From the NCBI GenBank assembly GCA_951813545.1, contig OX638352.1, positions 3,426,835 to 3,490,834 on the forward strand: a DNA stretch of 64,000 nt, given 5' to 3'. The stretch comes from an uncultured Poribacteria bacterium. GTDB lineage: Bacteria > Poribacteria > WGA-4E > WGA-3G. Shown one piece after another: positions 36,520-45,261 of the stretch. The notes under the pieces were generated by a model that was given only the letters and a program-made list of their open reading frames with translations, was not told the DNA's origin and did not search any database. Positions within the stretch are counted from its first letter, which is position 1, and each line of letters begins with the position of its first letter. The position numbers and the translations under genes are program-made.

Positions 36520-36548
36520 ATTATAACCTATCTGATTCGCAATGTCAA
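36520..36548 (-). promoter_or_regulatory. Consensus sigma-70 promoter of tRNA-Asn
   Basis: On the minus strand TTGACA (36548-36543), 17-base spacer, TATAAT (36525-36520), 12 bases before the mature tRNA 5' end. Both hexamers match the consensus exactly. Confidence 0.85.
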
Positions 36549-36601
36549 ATTAAATTCTTATTTTTATGGCGACCTGTATCCGTCCGGAAATTAATTTGTG
36601 T

Positions 36602-36991
36602 TTAACAACCACACGCAACTTGCGAACCCGGAACTCCCTGTTTGCCTTCTGTTTCATAACCATCACGTTTCCACCAATCTAAACCACCCATCAACTCTTT
36701 AACGCGGAACCCCAATTTCGCCATATTCAAAGCACCTTTAGTGGACGCATTACAACCAATGCCATCACAGTAGGTCACATACAGTTTTGATTTATCGAGT
36801 TCACTTGTAGTCGCCTCAGACATTGTTCGATGCGGGATATTTATTGACGTTGGTATGTGTTCAAGTGCGTAAGTCTCTGGAGAACGCGCATCTATAACGA
36901 CGATAGGTTCCCCGTTATTGAGTGCTTTATAGAGATCCCAAGAATCCGTTTCGTAATTCAACTTTGCTTGGTAAAATTCAATCTGATTCAT
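36602..36991 (-). CDS. Rhodanese-like sulfurtransferase
   Basis: 129 residues, single rhodanese domain. PIVVIDARSPETYALEHI near 30-47 and INIPHRT are the family start; the active loop YCDGIGCNAST near 73-84 holds the catalytic cysteine. It would carry persulfide sulfur in the cytoplasm; acceptor unknown. The C-terminus has a further cysteine pair (VACGC). Alone between the tRNA and a divergent-looking remnant. Confidence 0.88.
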   Translation of the reverse strand: MNQIEFYQAKLNYETDSWDLYKALNNGEPIVVIDARSPETYALEHIPTSINIPHRTMSEATTSELDKSKLYVTYCDGIGCNASTKGALNMAKLGFRVKELMGGLDWWKRDGYETEGKQGVPGSQVACGC

Positions 36992-37007
36992 AACTTTTGC
37001 TAACTTT

Positions 37008-37211
37008 TTATTTTTTTATTTTAGTGTAACGCTTTCTTAACCATCTTCGCAAATCCAATCTGCCCTGAGAAAAACCCCAGATAAATCCAAGGGCGATAAA
37101 GCCCCAAGCACCTACTGTTCCAATTCGCCAAGCAAAACCATAAGCTGTACTTGCCGTACCAAAGTAACGTCCATCTCTGGGAGGTCCCGAGTCGTAAAAA
37201 TAGAAGAGAAC
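37008..37211 (-). other. Open segment, small membrane protein or gene remnant
   Basis: 67 open codons between a TAG at 37212 and TAA at 37008, reading DGRYFGTASTAYGFAWRIG, then VGAWGFIALGFIWGFSQG and a basic tail (RRWLRKRYTKIKK). The composition is protein-like with one membrane helix, but no ATG or GTG begins it, so it is either started at a rare codon or a 3' remnant of a lost gene. Confidence 0.3.
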
Positions 37212-37222
37212 CTACTTGACTA

Positions 37223-39544
37223 TCACGGATCTACGGAAAACACCTCAACTTTACCGGTGCCGATCCATCTTGCAACTACACTGCGTCTCGGAATCACCAC
37301 GCCGTTATATCTAAATGAATCTATCCCGAAGTTCGCGTACATCTCAACTATATTTCCAAACTCGGTACGTTGGATTTGCTTGTCATGACTCAACCACTTA
37401 AATTCGGTCATCGCCTGCCCGCCAATCTGTCGATGCAACGGCGAAAAGAAGGCATAGTGCCGCTTTATCCACGCTTTATGCTTTGAAAACTCCGCTATAT
37501 TCAGGTGATATAACGGCGGTACATTGTAGAGCAATTCTAACAGTGCCAACGTTTCTATAGCATTCTCAAATTTCAGGCTTCCAGAACCCCAATGATTTGT
37601 TGTTATAACTGAATCGTGAAACACAATCTGGTAGAGCGGTAGGCGAAAACGCTGATCGTAATAGAAATACAGATAGTTCGATTTGAGAGGCACCTGCTTT
37701 ATGTGAATCGCCGGACCTTCGGGGGGCCAGTACCCGCCAACGTAGTAAGGCGAGGTTTTAGACTTCATATCTGGATCACCCCACCCGATGACTGGGACCG
37801 TCATGCCGTGTGCAAAGTGAAGCACCGATGCCGAATACGCAGCACCACCTTCTGAGCCGACAACCATATTGTGTGTATCCCGAATCCACGCAATACGATC
37901 CAGTCGGGCATTCATATCATCCAGCTGTGTTGCGGGATGGGCAATCGAATAATCGTCGTAGAGTTCACCGTAAGCGTCACAATCAATGAACCACGAATTG
38001 AAGTTTGTTGGCATCTGCGAGACAATATTGTTGACGCGACCTTCGACATAAGGTTGCGCGACGAGCGGACTTAAGTGATACCCTTTCTTTTTAAATCCCC
38101 GACTTTTCGAGCCATCAGCATTGACAATCGCACCGGTCTCATAAAGCAAGAGATCAAACTGTGCAGTCTCCCATGTGTCCTTTTCATCAGGGTGATGGAT
38201 ACTATGGTAAGAATCATACGGTCCGACCAGATAACCGAGTTCTTTCGCCTTCGCGATGGCGGTCGGATGCCGGAACCCGTCCTGCCATGAATCTACACCG
38301 AGCCAAAGCCTGTCCAATCCATTTTCGGCAAACTGTTCCAGTAGCTTCACAGAGAGACCATCGCCCCATTCGTCTGGATGCCGTAGTATGCCGGAAAACG
38401 CGGCGTAGAACAGCAGACAGTTGCGGCGATACACTTGCGTGAGCGATAGTGTGGATACGTCTCGCGAGATTAACTTTTCTGTCTCTGACGTAAGGGGAAT
38501 CTCTGTCCAAATGGATGGATTGTAAAAGTCAGTCTTTTCAAGTTGCTCACTTATCGCACGACTCACAACACGTAAACTGTATTTGGAAGGATAGTCCGAC
38601 TGCGCGATTTCACGAATTGCTTCCCGCGCCTCTGCGTTCAGTTGCGTCCAAATCTGCCTCGCAACCCCACTATCACCACTTAGTCTTGTAGCAAACGCCT
38701 CCCAATTCGTTACATCGTATTGGCTGAGGAGTTTACCGCCCCATAAATAGATATGGGCAGCACCGAGTAACTTCCTCGCGGCACGAGTCCTCCGAATCTT
38801 TTCATGAAAAGAAACAAATTCGGCATTCTGTTTCAGCCACTTTCGGTAACGCCTAGCGGGGGCAACTGGCGATGCTGCATCAAGCGTGATACGCACCTCA
38901 TACCTTTTCTGTTCCCAATTTGGTGTGAAGGTATGCGATACCTGCATGCCTAATCCAGGAGTTAATGTCTTATGGAAATGGATTTGATTGTTGAACGGAT
39001 TGGTTAAAATGTAGGTGAGCGTTCGTTCGTCAAGATGCAACCCCCAAAACGGCATTGAGAGACCTGCGGTTGTGTCTATCGGTCCCCGTTTACTCAAAAA
39101 GTCCTGCCACTTAACGTCATCTTTCGGTACGTAACTCCCCTCAAAAAAAGGTAAAATGTATCCACGGAGAGATTCAAAATCTTCAATAACGGGCCATGTT
39201 AAACTTAATGCGTCACTTGTAAGTTTATCCTGAATAAATTCAACGGATAGCGAATCGTCTATCAGTTTGAAGCGAACGGTAAGAAAACGCTCTGGCAACC
39301 GCCAACTGACAGTATTGTCTCCTTGAGAGAATTCCGTTATATTACTGAAACCGGTTTGTCCCCATGAAATCGGCATAGATACTTCTGAATCTGCCGGATA
39401 TGTTTCCACGGCGAGCGACTGGGGGACAATGTCAACTGTCCAAACAGCATTGCTAAGACGGACGGTTTCAGGAGCGGCTCTTATACCGATAGAAGCCAAC
39501 AAAAATATTCCTATAGACAAGATGTGAAATCGAAATCTGGACAA
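37223..39544 (-). CDS. Secreted glycoside-hydrolase-like protein
   Basis: 773 residues with signal peptide (ILSIGIFLLASIGIRAAPE). An N-terminal beta-rich domain (about 25-270) is followed by a barrel-like catalytic region (about 390-620) with motifs DRLWLGVDSWQDG, YLVGPYDSYHSIH, NSWFIDCDAYGELYDDY and VGSEGGAAYSAS, and a C-terminal beta domain. The FIDCDAYGE stretch resembles the nucleophile strand of GH101/GH129-like alpha-galactosaminidase families and related DUF5696 proteins. Substrate, probably a marine or host glycan, is not known. No clear operon partner; the sugar isomerase upstream on the same strand is 64 bases away. Confidence 0.65.
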   Translation of the reverse strand: MSRFRFHILSIGIFLLASIGIRAAPETVRLSNAVWTVDIVPQSLAVETYPADSEVSMPISWGQTGFSNITEFSQGDNTVSWRLPERFLTVRFKLIDDSLSVEFIQDKLTSDALSLTWPVIEDFESLRGYILPFFEGSYVPKDDVKWQDFLSKRGPIDTTAGLSMPFWGLHLDERTLTYILTNPFNNQIHFHKTLTPGLGMQVSHTFTPNWEQKRYEVRITLDAASPVAPARRYRKWLKQNAEFVSFHEKIRRTRAARKLLGAAHIYLWGGKLLSQYDVTNWEAFATRLSGDSGVARQIWTQLNAEAREAIREIAQSDYPSKYSLRVVSRAISEQLEKTDFYNPSIWTEIPLTSETEKLISRDVSTLSLTQVYRRNCLLFYAAFSGILRHPDEWGDGLSVKLLEQFAENGLDRLWLGVDSWQDGFRHPTAIAKAKELGYLVGPYDSYHSIHHPDEKDTWETAQFDLLLYETGAIVNADGSKSRGFKKKGYHLSPLVAQPYVEGRVNNIVSQMPTNFNSWFIDCDAYGELYDDYSIAHPATQLDDMNARLDRIAWIRDTHNMVVGSEGGAAYSASVLHFAHGMTVPVIGWGDPDMKSKTSPYYVGGYWPPEGPAIHIKQVPLKSNYLYFYYDQRFRLPLYQIVFHDSVITTNHWGSGSLKFENAIETLALLELLYNVPPLYHLNIAEFSKHKAWIKRHYAFFSPLHRQIGGQAMTEFKWLSHDKQIQRTEFGNIVEMYANFGIDSFRYNGVVIPRRSVVARWIGTGKVEVFSVDP

Positions 39545-39572
39545 TGGTGTCTGTCCTTACCAATCATGAAAT

Positions 39573-39593
39573 GGCGCGCCTGAGAAGCGCGCC
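39573..39593. repeat. Perfect GC-rich palindrome
   Basis: GGCGCGC-CTGAGAA-GCGCGCC, a 7-bp stem in the gap between the isomerase stop and the glycosidase start. A decayed copy lies at 6113-6134. No T-run; REP-like. Confidence 0.6.
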
Positions 39594-39607
39594 TATGGAG
39601 AAACCGT

Positions 39608-40366
39608 TTACCTTGATAATTCTTCCCACAATGCCCGATAAAAATTCATCACGCGCTCTGGATCAGAACTTCCGGCGATTTCTGCAAGGGTGTAGCCCGA
39701 ATATCCGGATTCTCTCAGCGACGTAAAAAGTTCCCGCCACGGATACTCGCGTCTATGCAGTTCCGTAATATGTACCAAGCCGATTTTCCCTTTGACGAGG
39801 TCAAAGTTGTTTTTAATGGTTCCATTTTCCACTTCACCGAAGTTGGAATTCCAGCAGACGTAGACATTGTCGTGATCAGCAACATCAATAATCGTGCGGA
39901 CATGCCGGAGTTCAGAGGTGCCACCGCCGTGTACTTCCAACCGAATCTGCACGCCGAGGTCCGCGGCGAATTCACCGCATTCACGTAACGCCAATCCAAT
40001 TTGCTCCAGTGTCTTTTCGACAGGTACTTCTTCAGGAAGTCCATTCGGACGCACCTTTACACCGGGTGCCCCGACATCTGCGGCGAGTTGAGAATATACC
40101 TTCGTCCCTTCTATATTCTGTCGAACCACCGCCTGATCCACAGCATGATAATCAAATGCGGAACCTAAACCGGCAATCTCAATCGGGGAGTCATCGAATT
40201 GTTGTTTTACCGCTGCCCGTTCGCTTGCCGAAAGTTCGACCTCAACACCGTGGGCATGCGTTGTCCGCAATTCCACGCCTGAGAACCCTGTCTCCACACA
40301 TTTTTCAATGATTGTGGGGATATCCCAATCTTTTGCCATATTATACGTAACTAAACCAAGTTTCAT
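39608..40366 (-). CDS. Sugar phosphate isomerase/epimerase, TIM barrel
   Basis: 252 residues of the xylose-isomerase-like AP_endonuc_2 fold. Metal or acid residues are suggested in GVELRTTHAHGVE, IRLEVHGGG, VHITELH and YTLAEIAG. The usual Asp in the third strand appears as VCWNSNFGE. These proteins act on sugars, inositols or keto-sugars in the cytoplasm. ATG 40366 is followed by the family start MKLGLVTYNMAKDWD. The adjacent glycosidase suggests carbohydrate use, but that is inference. Confidence 0.82.
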   Translation of the reverse strand: MKLGLVTYNMAKDWDIPTIIEKCVETGFSGVELRTTHAHGVEVELSASERAAVKQQFDDSPIEIAGLGSAFDYHAVDQAVVRQNIEGTKVYSQLAADVGAPGVKVRPNGLPEEVPVEKTLEQIGLALRECGEFAADLGVQIRLEVHGGGTSELRHVRTIIDVADHDNVYVCWNSNFGEVENGTIKNNFDLVKGKIGLVHITELHRREYPWRELFTSLRESGYSGYTLAEIAGSSDPERVMNFYRALWEELSR

Positions 40367-40375
40367 AAAATCTCC

Positions 40376-40942
40376 TTATTCAAAAAGTTGTGCGACTTGA
40401 CATGAAAACCCTTCAATGACATCTTCACCCGTGAGTGTATTTTCACATGTCAGGACTCTGATGTCTGTTTTAGAACGATAGACCATTACCGTCTCCGACA
40501 CAGGCTTGAGCACCCAGACCATCTGCGTGCCTGCTTCCAGATAGGCGAATGCCTTTTCTTCAATACGATGCGATATGTCTGTCCGAGAAACTACCTCCAC
40601 GGCCAGGTCCGGTGGGATAGAGAACGCTTTTTGTCTGTCATCAGGCAGCCTTGCTGATGAAACGAACGCGATATCCGGCATCAACACCCGGTCGCCAATC
40701 TGGAAACCGGTGTCTGCTATATAAACACGTCCGAGTTGATTCGCACGAACGTGTGAATATAGATACCACTGTATGTTAGAACTAATTTCACCGTGTTCTC
40801 CTGAAGTCGGCGGCATGGGTATAAGTTCTCCTTTCACGTATTCATATCTTTCCAAATCACTTTGAAGAAATTCCTCCAGTGTCATCTTGCCGTGTTCAGG
40901 CGGCATCTCTTGTTTGAATACGTGTGCATCTTGTTGATCCAT
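40376..40942 (-). CDS. Uma2 family (DUF820) protein, copy 1
   Basis: 188 residues. PD-(D/E)xK nuclease-like fold: MTLEEFLQSDLERYEYVKGE, LMPDIAFVS, PPDLAVEVVS and AYLEAGTQMVWVLKP. Uma2 proteins are abundant in cyanobacteria and Poribacteria; nuclease activity is presumed and their role is unknown. It is about 90 percent identical by eye to copy 2, and the 42-base spacers before copies 1 and 2 are almost identical, so the pair arose by recent tandem duplication. Confidence 0.9.
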   Translation of the reverse strand: MDQQDAHVFKQEMPPEHGKMTLEEFLQSDLERYEYVKGELIPMPPTSGEHGEISSNIQWYLYSHVRANQLGRVYIADTGFQIGDRVLMPDIAFVSSARLPDDRQKAFSIPPDLAVEVVSRTDISHRIEEKAFAYLEAGTQMVWVLKPVSETVMVYRSKTDIRVLTCENTLTGEDVIEGFSCQVAQLFE

Positions 40943-40984
40943 TTTTCATCCCTCCATAATGGGTTTACCATGTTTCAATGCTAT

Positions 40985-41551
40985 CTATTCAAAAAGTTGT
41001 GCAACTTGACACGAAAACCCTTCAACGACATCTTCACCGGTGAGTGTGTCTTCACATGTCAGTACTCTGATGTCTGTTTTAGAACGATAGACCATTACCG
41101 TCTCCGACACAGGCTTGAGCACCCAGACCATCCGTGTGCCTGCTTCCAGATAGGCGAATGCCTTTTCCTCAACACGATGCAGTATGTCTGTCCGAGAAAC
41201 CACTTCAACAGCGAGGTCCGGCGGAATCGTAAACGCCGTGCTTAAGTCATCAGGCAACCGGGTTGTTGAAACAAACGCAATATCAGGCATCAACACCCGA
41301 TCACCGATCTGGAAACCGGTGTCTGGTACATAGACATCGCCGAGTTGATTCTGACGAACATACATACCTAAAGGCAAAATGAGATTTATACTGATCTTAC
41401 CATGTTCTCCTGAAGTCGGTGGCATGGGTATAAGTTCTCCTTTCACGTATTCATATCTTTCCAAATCACTTTGAAGAAATTCCTCCAGCGTCATCTTGCC
41501 GTGTTCAGGCGGTATCTTTTGTTTGAATACGTGTGCATCTTGTTGATCCAT
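40985..41551 (-). CDS. Uma2 family (DUF820) protein, copy 2
   Basis: 188 residues, same length and start (MDQQDAHVFKQ) as copy 1. Differences cluster in residues 50-75 (SINLILPLGMYVRQNQLG) and 95-110 (TTRLPDDLSTAFT), where copy 1 has other residues. All core PD-(D/E)xK-like positions are kept. The duplicated unit includes the spacer CCATTTTTCATCCCTCCATA. Confidence 0.9.
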   Translation of the reverse strand: MDQQDAHVFKQKIPPEHGKMTLEEFLQSDLERYEYVKGELIPMPPTSGEHGKISINLILPLGMYVRQNQLGDVYVPDTGFQIGDRVLMPDIAFVSTTRLPDDLSTAFTIPPDLAVEVVSRTDILHRVEEKAFAYLEAGTRMVWVLKPVSETVMVYRSKTDIRVLTCEDTLTGEDVVEGFSCQVAQLFE

Positions 41552-41593
41552 TTTTCATCCCTCCATAATGGGTTTATCATGTTTCAATGCTAT

Positions 41594-42166
41594 CTATTCA
41601 AAAAGTTGTGCCACTTGACACGAAAACCCTTCAACGACATCCTCACCCGTGAGCGGGTCGTTAATTCCTAACACCCTGATAGGCGTTTCAGATCGATACA
41701 CTCGTACCGTTTGTGAAGTAGGTTCGACAATCCAAACCATTTTCGTTCCCGCTTCTAAATAGTCAAGAGCTTTCCTTACGACGCGCCGAAAAGCATCTGA
41801 TGGCGAGACTACCTCAACTGCAAGATCAGGCGAGTGCGGAAATACATTACTCAGGTCATCTGGTATCTGGGTTAATAAAACAAAAGCAATATCTGGTATT
41901 AGCACACAGTCACCGATCTGGAAACCTGTGTAGGGCACATAGATGCGTCCCAATTGATTTTTCCGCACATGCTGACCTAAAGACAAACTGAGATTCATAC
42001 TAATATTGCCGTGTTCCACTGGCGTAGGCGGTATTGGTATGAGTTTTCCTTCCACATATTCATATATTTCCAACTCGCTCTCGAGGAAATCGTCCACCGT
42101 CATGTCAGTTTCCAGCGGCGCGAGGGATATTGCCGCTTGTTCATATCCATTTTTTGGAATGCCCAT
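41594..42166 (-). CDS. Uma2 family (DUF820) protein, copy 3
   Basis: 190 residues from ATG 42166, which has GAAGGAGAG about 7 bases upstream; the frame is open to 42268 but that would overlap the divergent gene. More diverged than copies 1 and 2 except for the C-terminal EGFSCQVAQLFE, which is identical and shares the surrounding DNA, a sign of gene conversion. Core LIPDIAFVL, SPDLAVEVVSPSD and YLEAGTKMVWIVEP present. Confidence 0.88.
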   Translation of the reverse strand: MGIPKNGYEQAAISLAPLETDMTVDDFLESELEIYEYVEGKLIPIPPTPVEHGNISMNLSLSLGQHVRKNQLGRIYVPYTGFQIGDCVLIPDIAFVLLTQIPDDLSNVFPHSPDLAVEVVSPSDAFRRVVRKALDYLEAGTKMVWIVEPTSQTVRVYRSETPIRVLGINDPLTGEDVVEGFSCQVAQLFE

Positions 42167-42202
42167 CAGAATCTCTCCTTCTTCAATGCGACCTATTTTC
42201 CA

Positions 42203-42231
42203 TTGCATCATACCTGATTTTTTGATACAAT
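42203..42231 (+). promoter_or_regulatory. Putative promoter of the XRE-MBL gene
   Basis: TTGCAT, 17-base spacer, TACAAT; transcription would begin about 30 bases before ATG 42267. Lies in the gap with the divergent Uma2 gene. Confidence 0.5.
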
Positions 42232-42266
42232 GTTCCTTAAACTGAAAAGTTAAGGAGAACACCACC

Positions 42267-43094
42267 ATGGCTTATGCACTCGAAGATGAATTTGGTGACA
42301 TCATTGGCAAAGCCCGACGCGGACAAGACCTGTCTCAGAGCCAAGCTGCAAGTGCTGCGGGTATCACAGAGGTAGAACTTGCTCGTATGGAACAGTATAC
42401 CTTAAAACCGACAGAAACACAAGTTTTTCGTCTCGCAGAAGTACTGAATTTAGATGGTGCCAAGCTGCTCGACATCGCAACAGAACAGTGGGAACCTAAT
42501 CCTCCGCAACGGGTTAGCGATTCAAATCTTGAGGTTATCACAATCAGCGCACCTGTCGGCGGTTGGCCCGTCAACGCCTATCTCTTGATCTGCAAAGCAA
42601 CCAACGACGCTGCGATTATTGACACCGCCGCGCATCCAGATCTTATCTTAGAACAAATAGATGCACACAAGGTGAATCCCGCTGCGATTCTTTTGACGCA
42701 CGCGCACAGCGACCATACCGACGGGTTACCGAAAATCCAAAACGCTACCGGATGTGAGACTTACATCCATAAGAATGAACCAAAACCGCGGAGCGAAAAC
42801 AGATTACGTGAGGTTGCCCATGGCGATACTCTCACTGTCGGTGAACTGCCAGTAAATGTCGTCAATACACCTGGACACACTCCCGGCGGATGTAGTTTCA
42901 TCGGACAAGGTGTAGCATTCGTCGGCGATGCGATCTTCGCTGGCTCAGTTGGGGGTCCCAACATCTCTTATCAGGATGAAATCGACAGCGTTCGCGACAA
43001 TCTACTGTCGCTCCCAGACCCAGTCAGACTCTTTCCCGGACACGGTCCTTCCACCACTGTAGGTGAAGAGAAATTACACAACCCATTTTTCTAA
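42267..43094 (+). CDS. XRE helix-turn-helix fused to metallo-beta-lactamase-fold hydrolase
   Basis: 275 residues. Residues 11-65 form a Cro/C1-type HTH (DLSQSQAASAAGITEVELARM). Residues 88-275 are a compact MBL-fold hydrolase with zinc ligands H145-x-H147-x-D149-H150 (THAHSDH), TPGHTPGG and VGDAIF, ending FPGHGPST. This MBL group includes glyoxalase-II-like and persulfide hydrolases. Fusing a DNA-binding domain to a metabolite hydrolase suggests a regulator that senses or clears its ligand, though that is inference. AAGGAG lies 8 bases before the ATG. Stop TAA at 43092. Confidence 0.85.
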   Translation: MAYALEDEFGDIIGKARRGQDLSQSQAASAAGITEVELARMEQYTLKPTETQVFRLAEVLNLDGAKLLDIATEQWEPNPPQRVSDSNLEVITISAPVGGWPVNAYLLICKATNDAAIIDTAAHPDLILEQIDAHKVNPAAILLTHAHSDHTDGLPKIQNATGCETYIHKNEPKPRSENRLREVAHGDTLTVGELPVNVVNTPGHTPGGCSFIGQGVAFVGDAIFAGSVGGPNISYQDEIDSVRDNLLSLPDPVRLFPGHGPSTTVGEEKLHNPFF

Positions 43095-43244
43095 TTTTTT
43101 AACGATTACTTCTGAGTTACTGCGGACGTTGTCCTGACAGATATTGAATCGTTAAGAAACCATTCATAACCGAAAGCAGGCTTCTTAACAATTTTAGATC
43201 GGAGTTGACAATAGGACCCCGACTCAGACCTAATCGTTAAAAAA
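43095..43244. repeat. 150-bp inverted-repeat element between the MBL and permease genes
   Basis: Ends TTTTTTAACGATTACTTCTG (43095) and CAGACCTAATCGTTAAAAAA (to 43244): 23-bp inverted repeats with two mismatches. An inner pair CGTTAAGAA / TTCTTAAC lies near 43150 and 43190. Either a miniature element or a two-way terminator. Confidence 0.6.
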
Positions 43245-43261
43245 TATGGAAGGTTTGACTT

Positions 43262-44284
43262 TTGCTCTCGTATCTCCTCCAACGCTTTCTCTCGATCGGT
43301 TTATCCCTTTTGGCGGTATCGCTCCTCGTTTTCCTAATGGTGCATCTCATCCCCGGCGATGCCGCCGTTGCTATTCTGGGAGAACGCGCGACCGAAAAAG
43401 CACTCACCGAACTCCGAGAAGAGATGGGGCTTGATAAGCCTTTGTATCACCAATACGCCAAATTCCTATGGGATGTCGCACACCTTGATTTCGGACGCTC
43501 GTTTAAAACAAAACAACTGGTGACTGACGAAATCAAACGCTATTTTCCAGCGACGGCTGAATTAACCGTTGCCGCGATGGTATTTTCGATCGTGTTCGGT
43601 ATCGCGGCAGGGGTTATTGCTGCGATCTTCCGTGGAAAATTTTTGGACTATTTCTCGATGTCAATATCCCTTGCTGGTATCTCTATGCCAATCTTCTGGT
43701 TAGGCTTGATGCTCATCCTGCTCTTTTCCTATTTCCTACCGATACTGCCAAGCACCGGACGATTAGATGTGATATTGGATTTAGATATCCAGTCGCGGAC
43801 CGGTTTCTACCTTATTGATACACTTCTGACAGGAAACTTCACTGCCTTCCGAAATGCCATCGCGCACCTCATTCTCCCCGCATTAACACTGGGTACTATT
43901 CCATTAGCGATCATTGCTCGGATGACTCGGTCCAGCCTCCTCGAAGTGCTAAATCAACCGTATATCACGACAGCGTATGCGAAAGGCTTGTCGCGGTGGA
44001 AGGTCATTGGCAAACATGCAATGAAAAACAGCATGGTGCCTGTTTTGACAATCATCGGCTTGGAATTCGGTTATCTGATGGGCGGAGCGATCTTGACTGA
44101 GCATATTTTCTCCTGGCCCGGGCTCGGTTCATGGTTACGCGCTGCCGTTGAGGCTCGCGATGTTCGCGCCGTGCAAGGCGGTGTGCTTTTTGTTGCGACG
44201 GTCTTTATGCTCGTCAACCTTATTGTGGACATGTTGTATGCCTATTTTGACCCGCGTATCCGAATCGGAGACGAAGCCAAATGA
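43262..44284 (+). CDS. Oligopeptide/dipeptide-type ABC permease, DppB-like
   Basis: 340 residues, six membrane segments. N-terminal FLMVHLIPGDAAVAILG and the C-terminal permease motif (GLSRWKVIGKHAMKNSMVPV) are typical of DppB/OppB. TTG 43262 follows GGAAGG by 8 bases. It overlaps dppC-like by 4 bases (ATGA). No binding-protein or ATPase genes of this class are nearby, so the rest of the importer must be elsewhere. Inner membrane. Confidence 0.9.
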   Translation: MLSYLLQRFLSIGLSLLAVSLLVFLMVHLIPGDAAVAILGERATEKALTELREEMGLDKPLYHQYAKFLWDVAHLDFGRSFKTKQLVTDEIKRYFPATAELTVAAMVFSIVFGIAAGVIAAIFRGKFLDYFSMSISLAGISMPIFWLGLMLILLFSYFLPILPSTGRLDVILDLDIQSRTGFYLIDTLLTGNFTAFRNAIAHLILPALTLGTIPLAIIARMTRSSLLEVLNQPYITTAYAKGLSRWKVIGKHAMKNSMVPVLTIIGLEFGYLMGGAILTEHIFSWPGLGSWLRAAVEARDVRAVQGGVLFVATVFMLVNLIVDMLYAYFDPRIRIGDEAK

Positions 44285-45135
44285 GCACCTCGACAACCAA
44301 CACCAACCAGCAACATGTCTTTCGCAAACTTTTAAGACACCGTTCCGCCACTATTGGGGCATCCATTATACTCTTTTTCATTATCGTCGCCATTTTCGCG
44401 CCCCTTATTTCAACGCATGATCCAAGACATGCCGATGTCGTTGAACGCCTCAAAGGCTGGTCAGTGACGCACTACCTCGGCACCGATGGCGTTGGACGCG
44501 ACATTTTCAGCAGGATTGTCTATGGAACCCGTATCTCTCTAAAAGTTGGACTCATCGCGATGATCTTCTCCATCGGGTTTGGAACACTCTTCGGGGCAAT
44601 CGCTGGCTATTATGGCGGAAGAATTGACAATCTGATTATGCGCGTGATGGATATGATGCTCGCCATGCCGAGCATCCTCCTTGCGATGGTCATTGTCACA
44701 ATTTTGGGGCAGAGCCTCACAAACGCGATTATCGCGGTTTCCATCGTCTATATTCCACAATACGCCCGAATTTTACGCGCCGCAGTCCTTAAAGTTCGCG
44801 AGTTGGACTATGTCGTCGCTGCGAAAGTGATCGGCGCGAGCGACAAGCGTATTCTTCTGACCACCGTTCTCCCGAACTGCATCGCCCCTTTGATTGTTCA
44901 GGCAACTTTAGGAATCGGTGCAGCCATTTTAGATGCAGCAGGACTGAGTTTCTTAGGACTTGGCGCAGAAATCGGCGAACCCGAATGGGGCGCGATGCTC
45001 AATGAAAACCGAAAGTTTATCCGCCGTGCGCCTTTGACTGTCACCGCACCCGGCATCGCTATTTTCCTCATCGTTTTAGGCTTCAATCTCCTCGGCGATG
45101 CGCTCCGAGATGCCCTTGATCCCCAGATAGATTGA
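44281..45135 (+). CDS. Oligopeptide/dipeptide-type ABC permease, DppC-like
   Basis: 284 residues with five or six membrane segments. HYLGTDGVGRDIFSRIVYG is the DppC N-terminal signature and AAKVIGASDKRILLTTVLPN the EAA loop. C-terminus LGDALRDALDPQI is typical. Starts inside the stop of the DppB-like gene, so translation is coupled. Confidence 0.93.
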   Translation: MSTSTTNTNQQHVFRKLLRHRSATIGASIILFFIIVAIFAPLISTHDPRHADVVERLKGWSVTHYLGTDGVGRDIFSRIVYGTRISLKVGLIAMIFSIGFGTLFGAIAGYYGGRIDNLIMRVMDMMLAMPSILLAMVIVTILGQSLTNAIIAVSIVYIPQYARILRAAVLKVRELDYVVAAKVIGASDKRILLTTVLPNCIAPLIVQATLGIGAAILDAAGLSFLGLGAEIGEPEWGAMLNENRKFIRRAPLTVTAPGIAIFLIVLGFNLLGDALRDALDPQID

Positions 45136-45183
45136 GTGTAAATTACGCTAACATAAATACACAAACAGCAAATCAATAACGAA

Positions 45184-45225
45184 ATCTTAAGATTTTTTGA
45201 CAAGCCCCGTTTGTTGTGGTATAAT
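45184..45225 (+). promoter_or_regulatory. Consensus promoter and palindrome before the multicopper oxidase
   Basis: TTGACA (45197-45202), 17-base spacer, TATAAT (45220-45225): exact consensus. Palindrome AAATCTTAAGATTT ends at the -35, a plausible operator, or a weak terminator for the upstream genes. Start codon 45262 follows 36 bases later. Confidence 0.75.
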
Positions 45226-45261
45226 TGAATGCAAATTTAACCCATCGAGGTTTACTACTTT

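Noticed and set aside
40376..42166. Uma2 cluster as an active restriction or defence nuclease system
   Set aside because: Fold similarity only; no helicase, methylase or immunity genes beside them.
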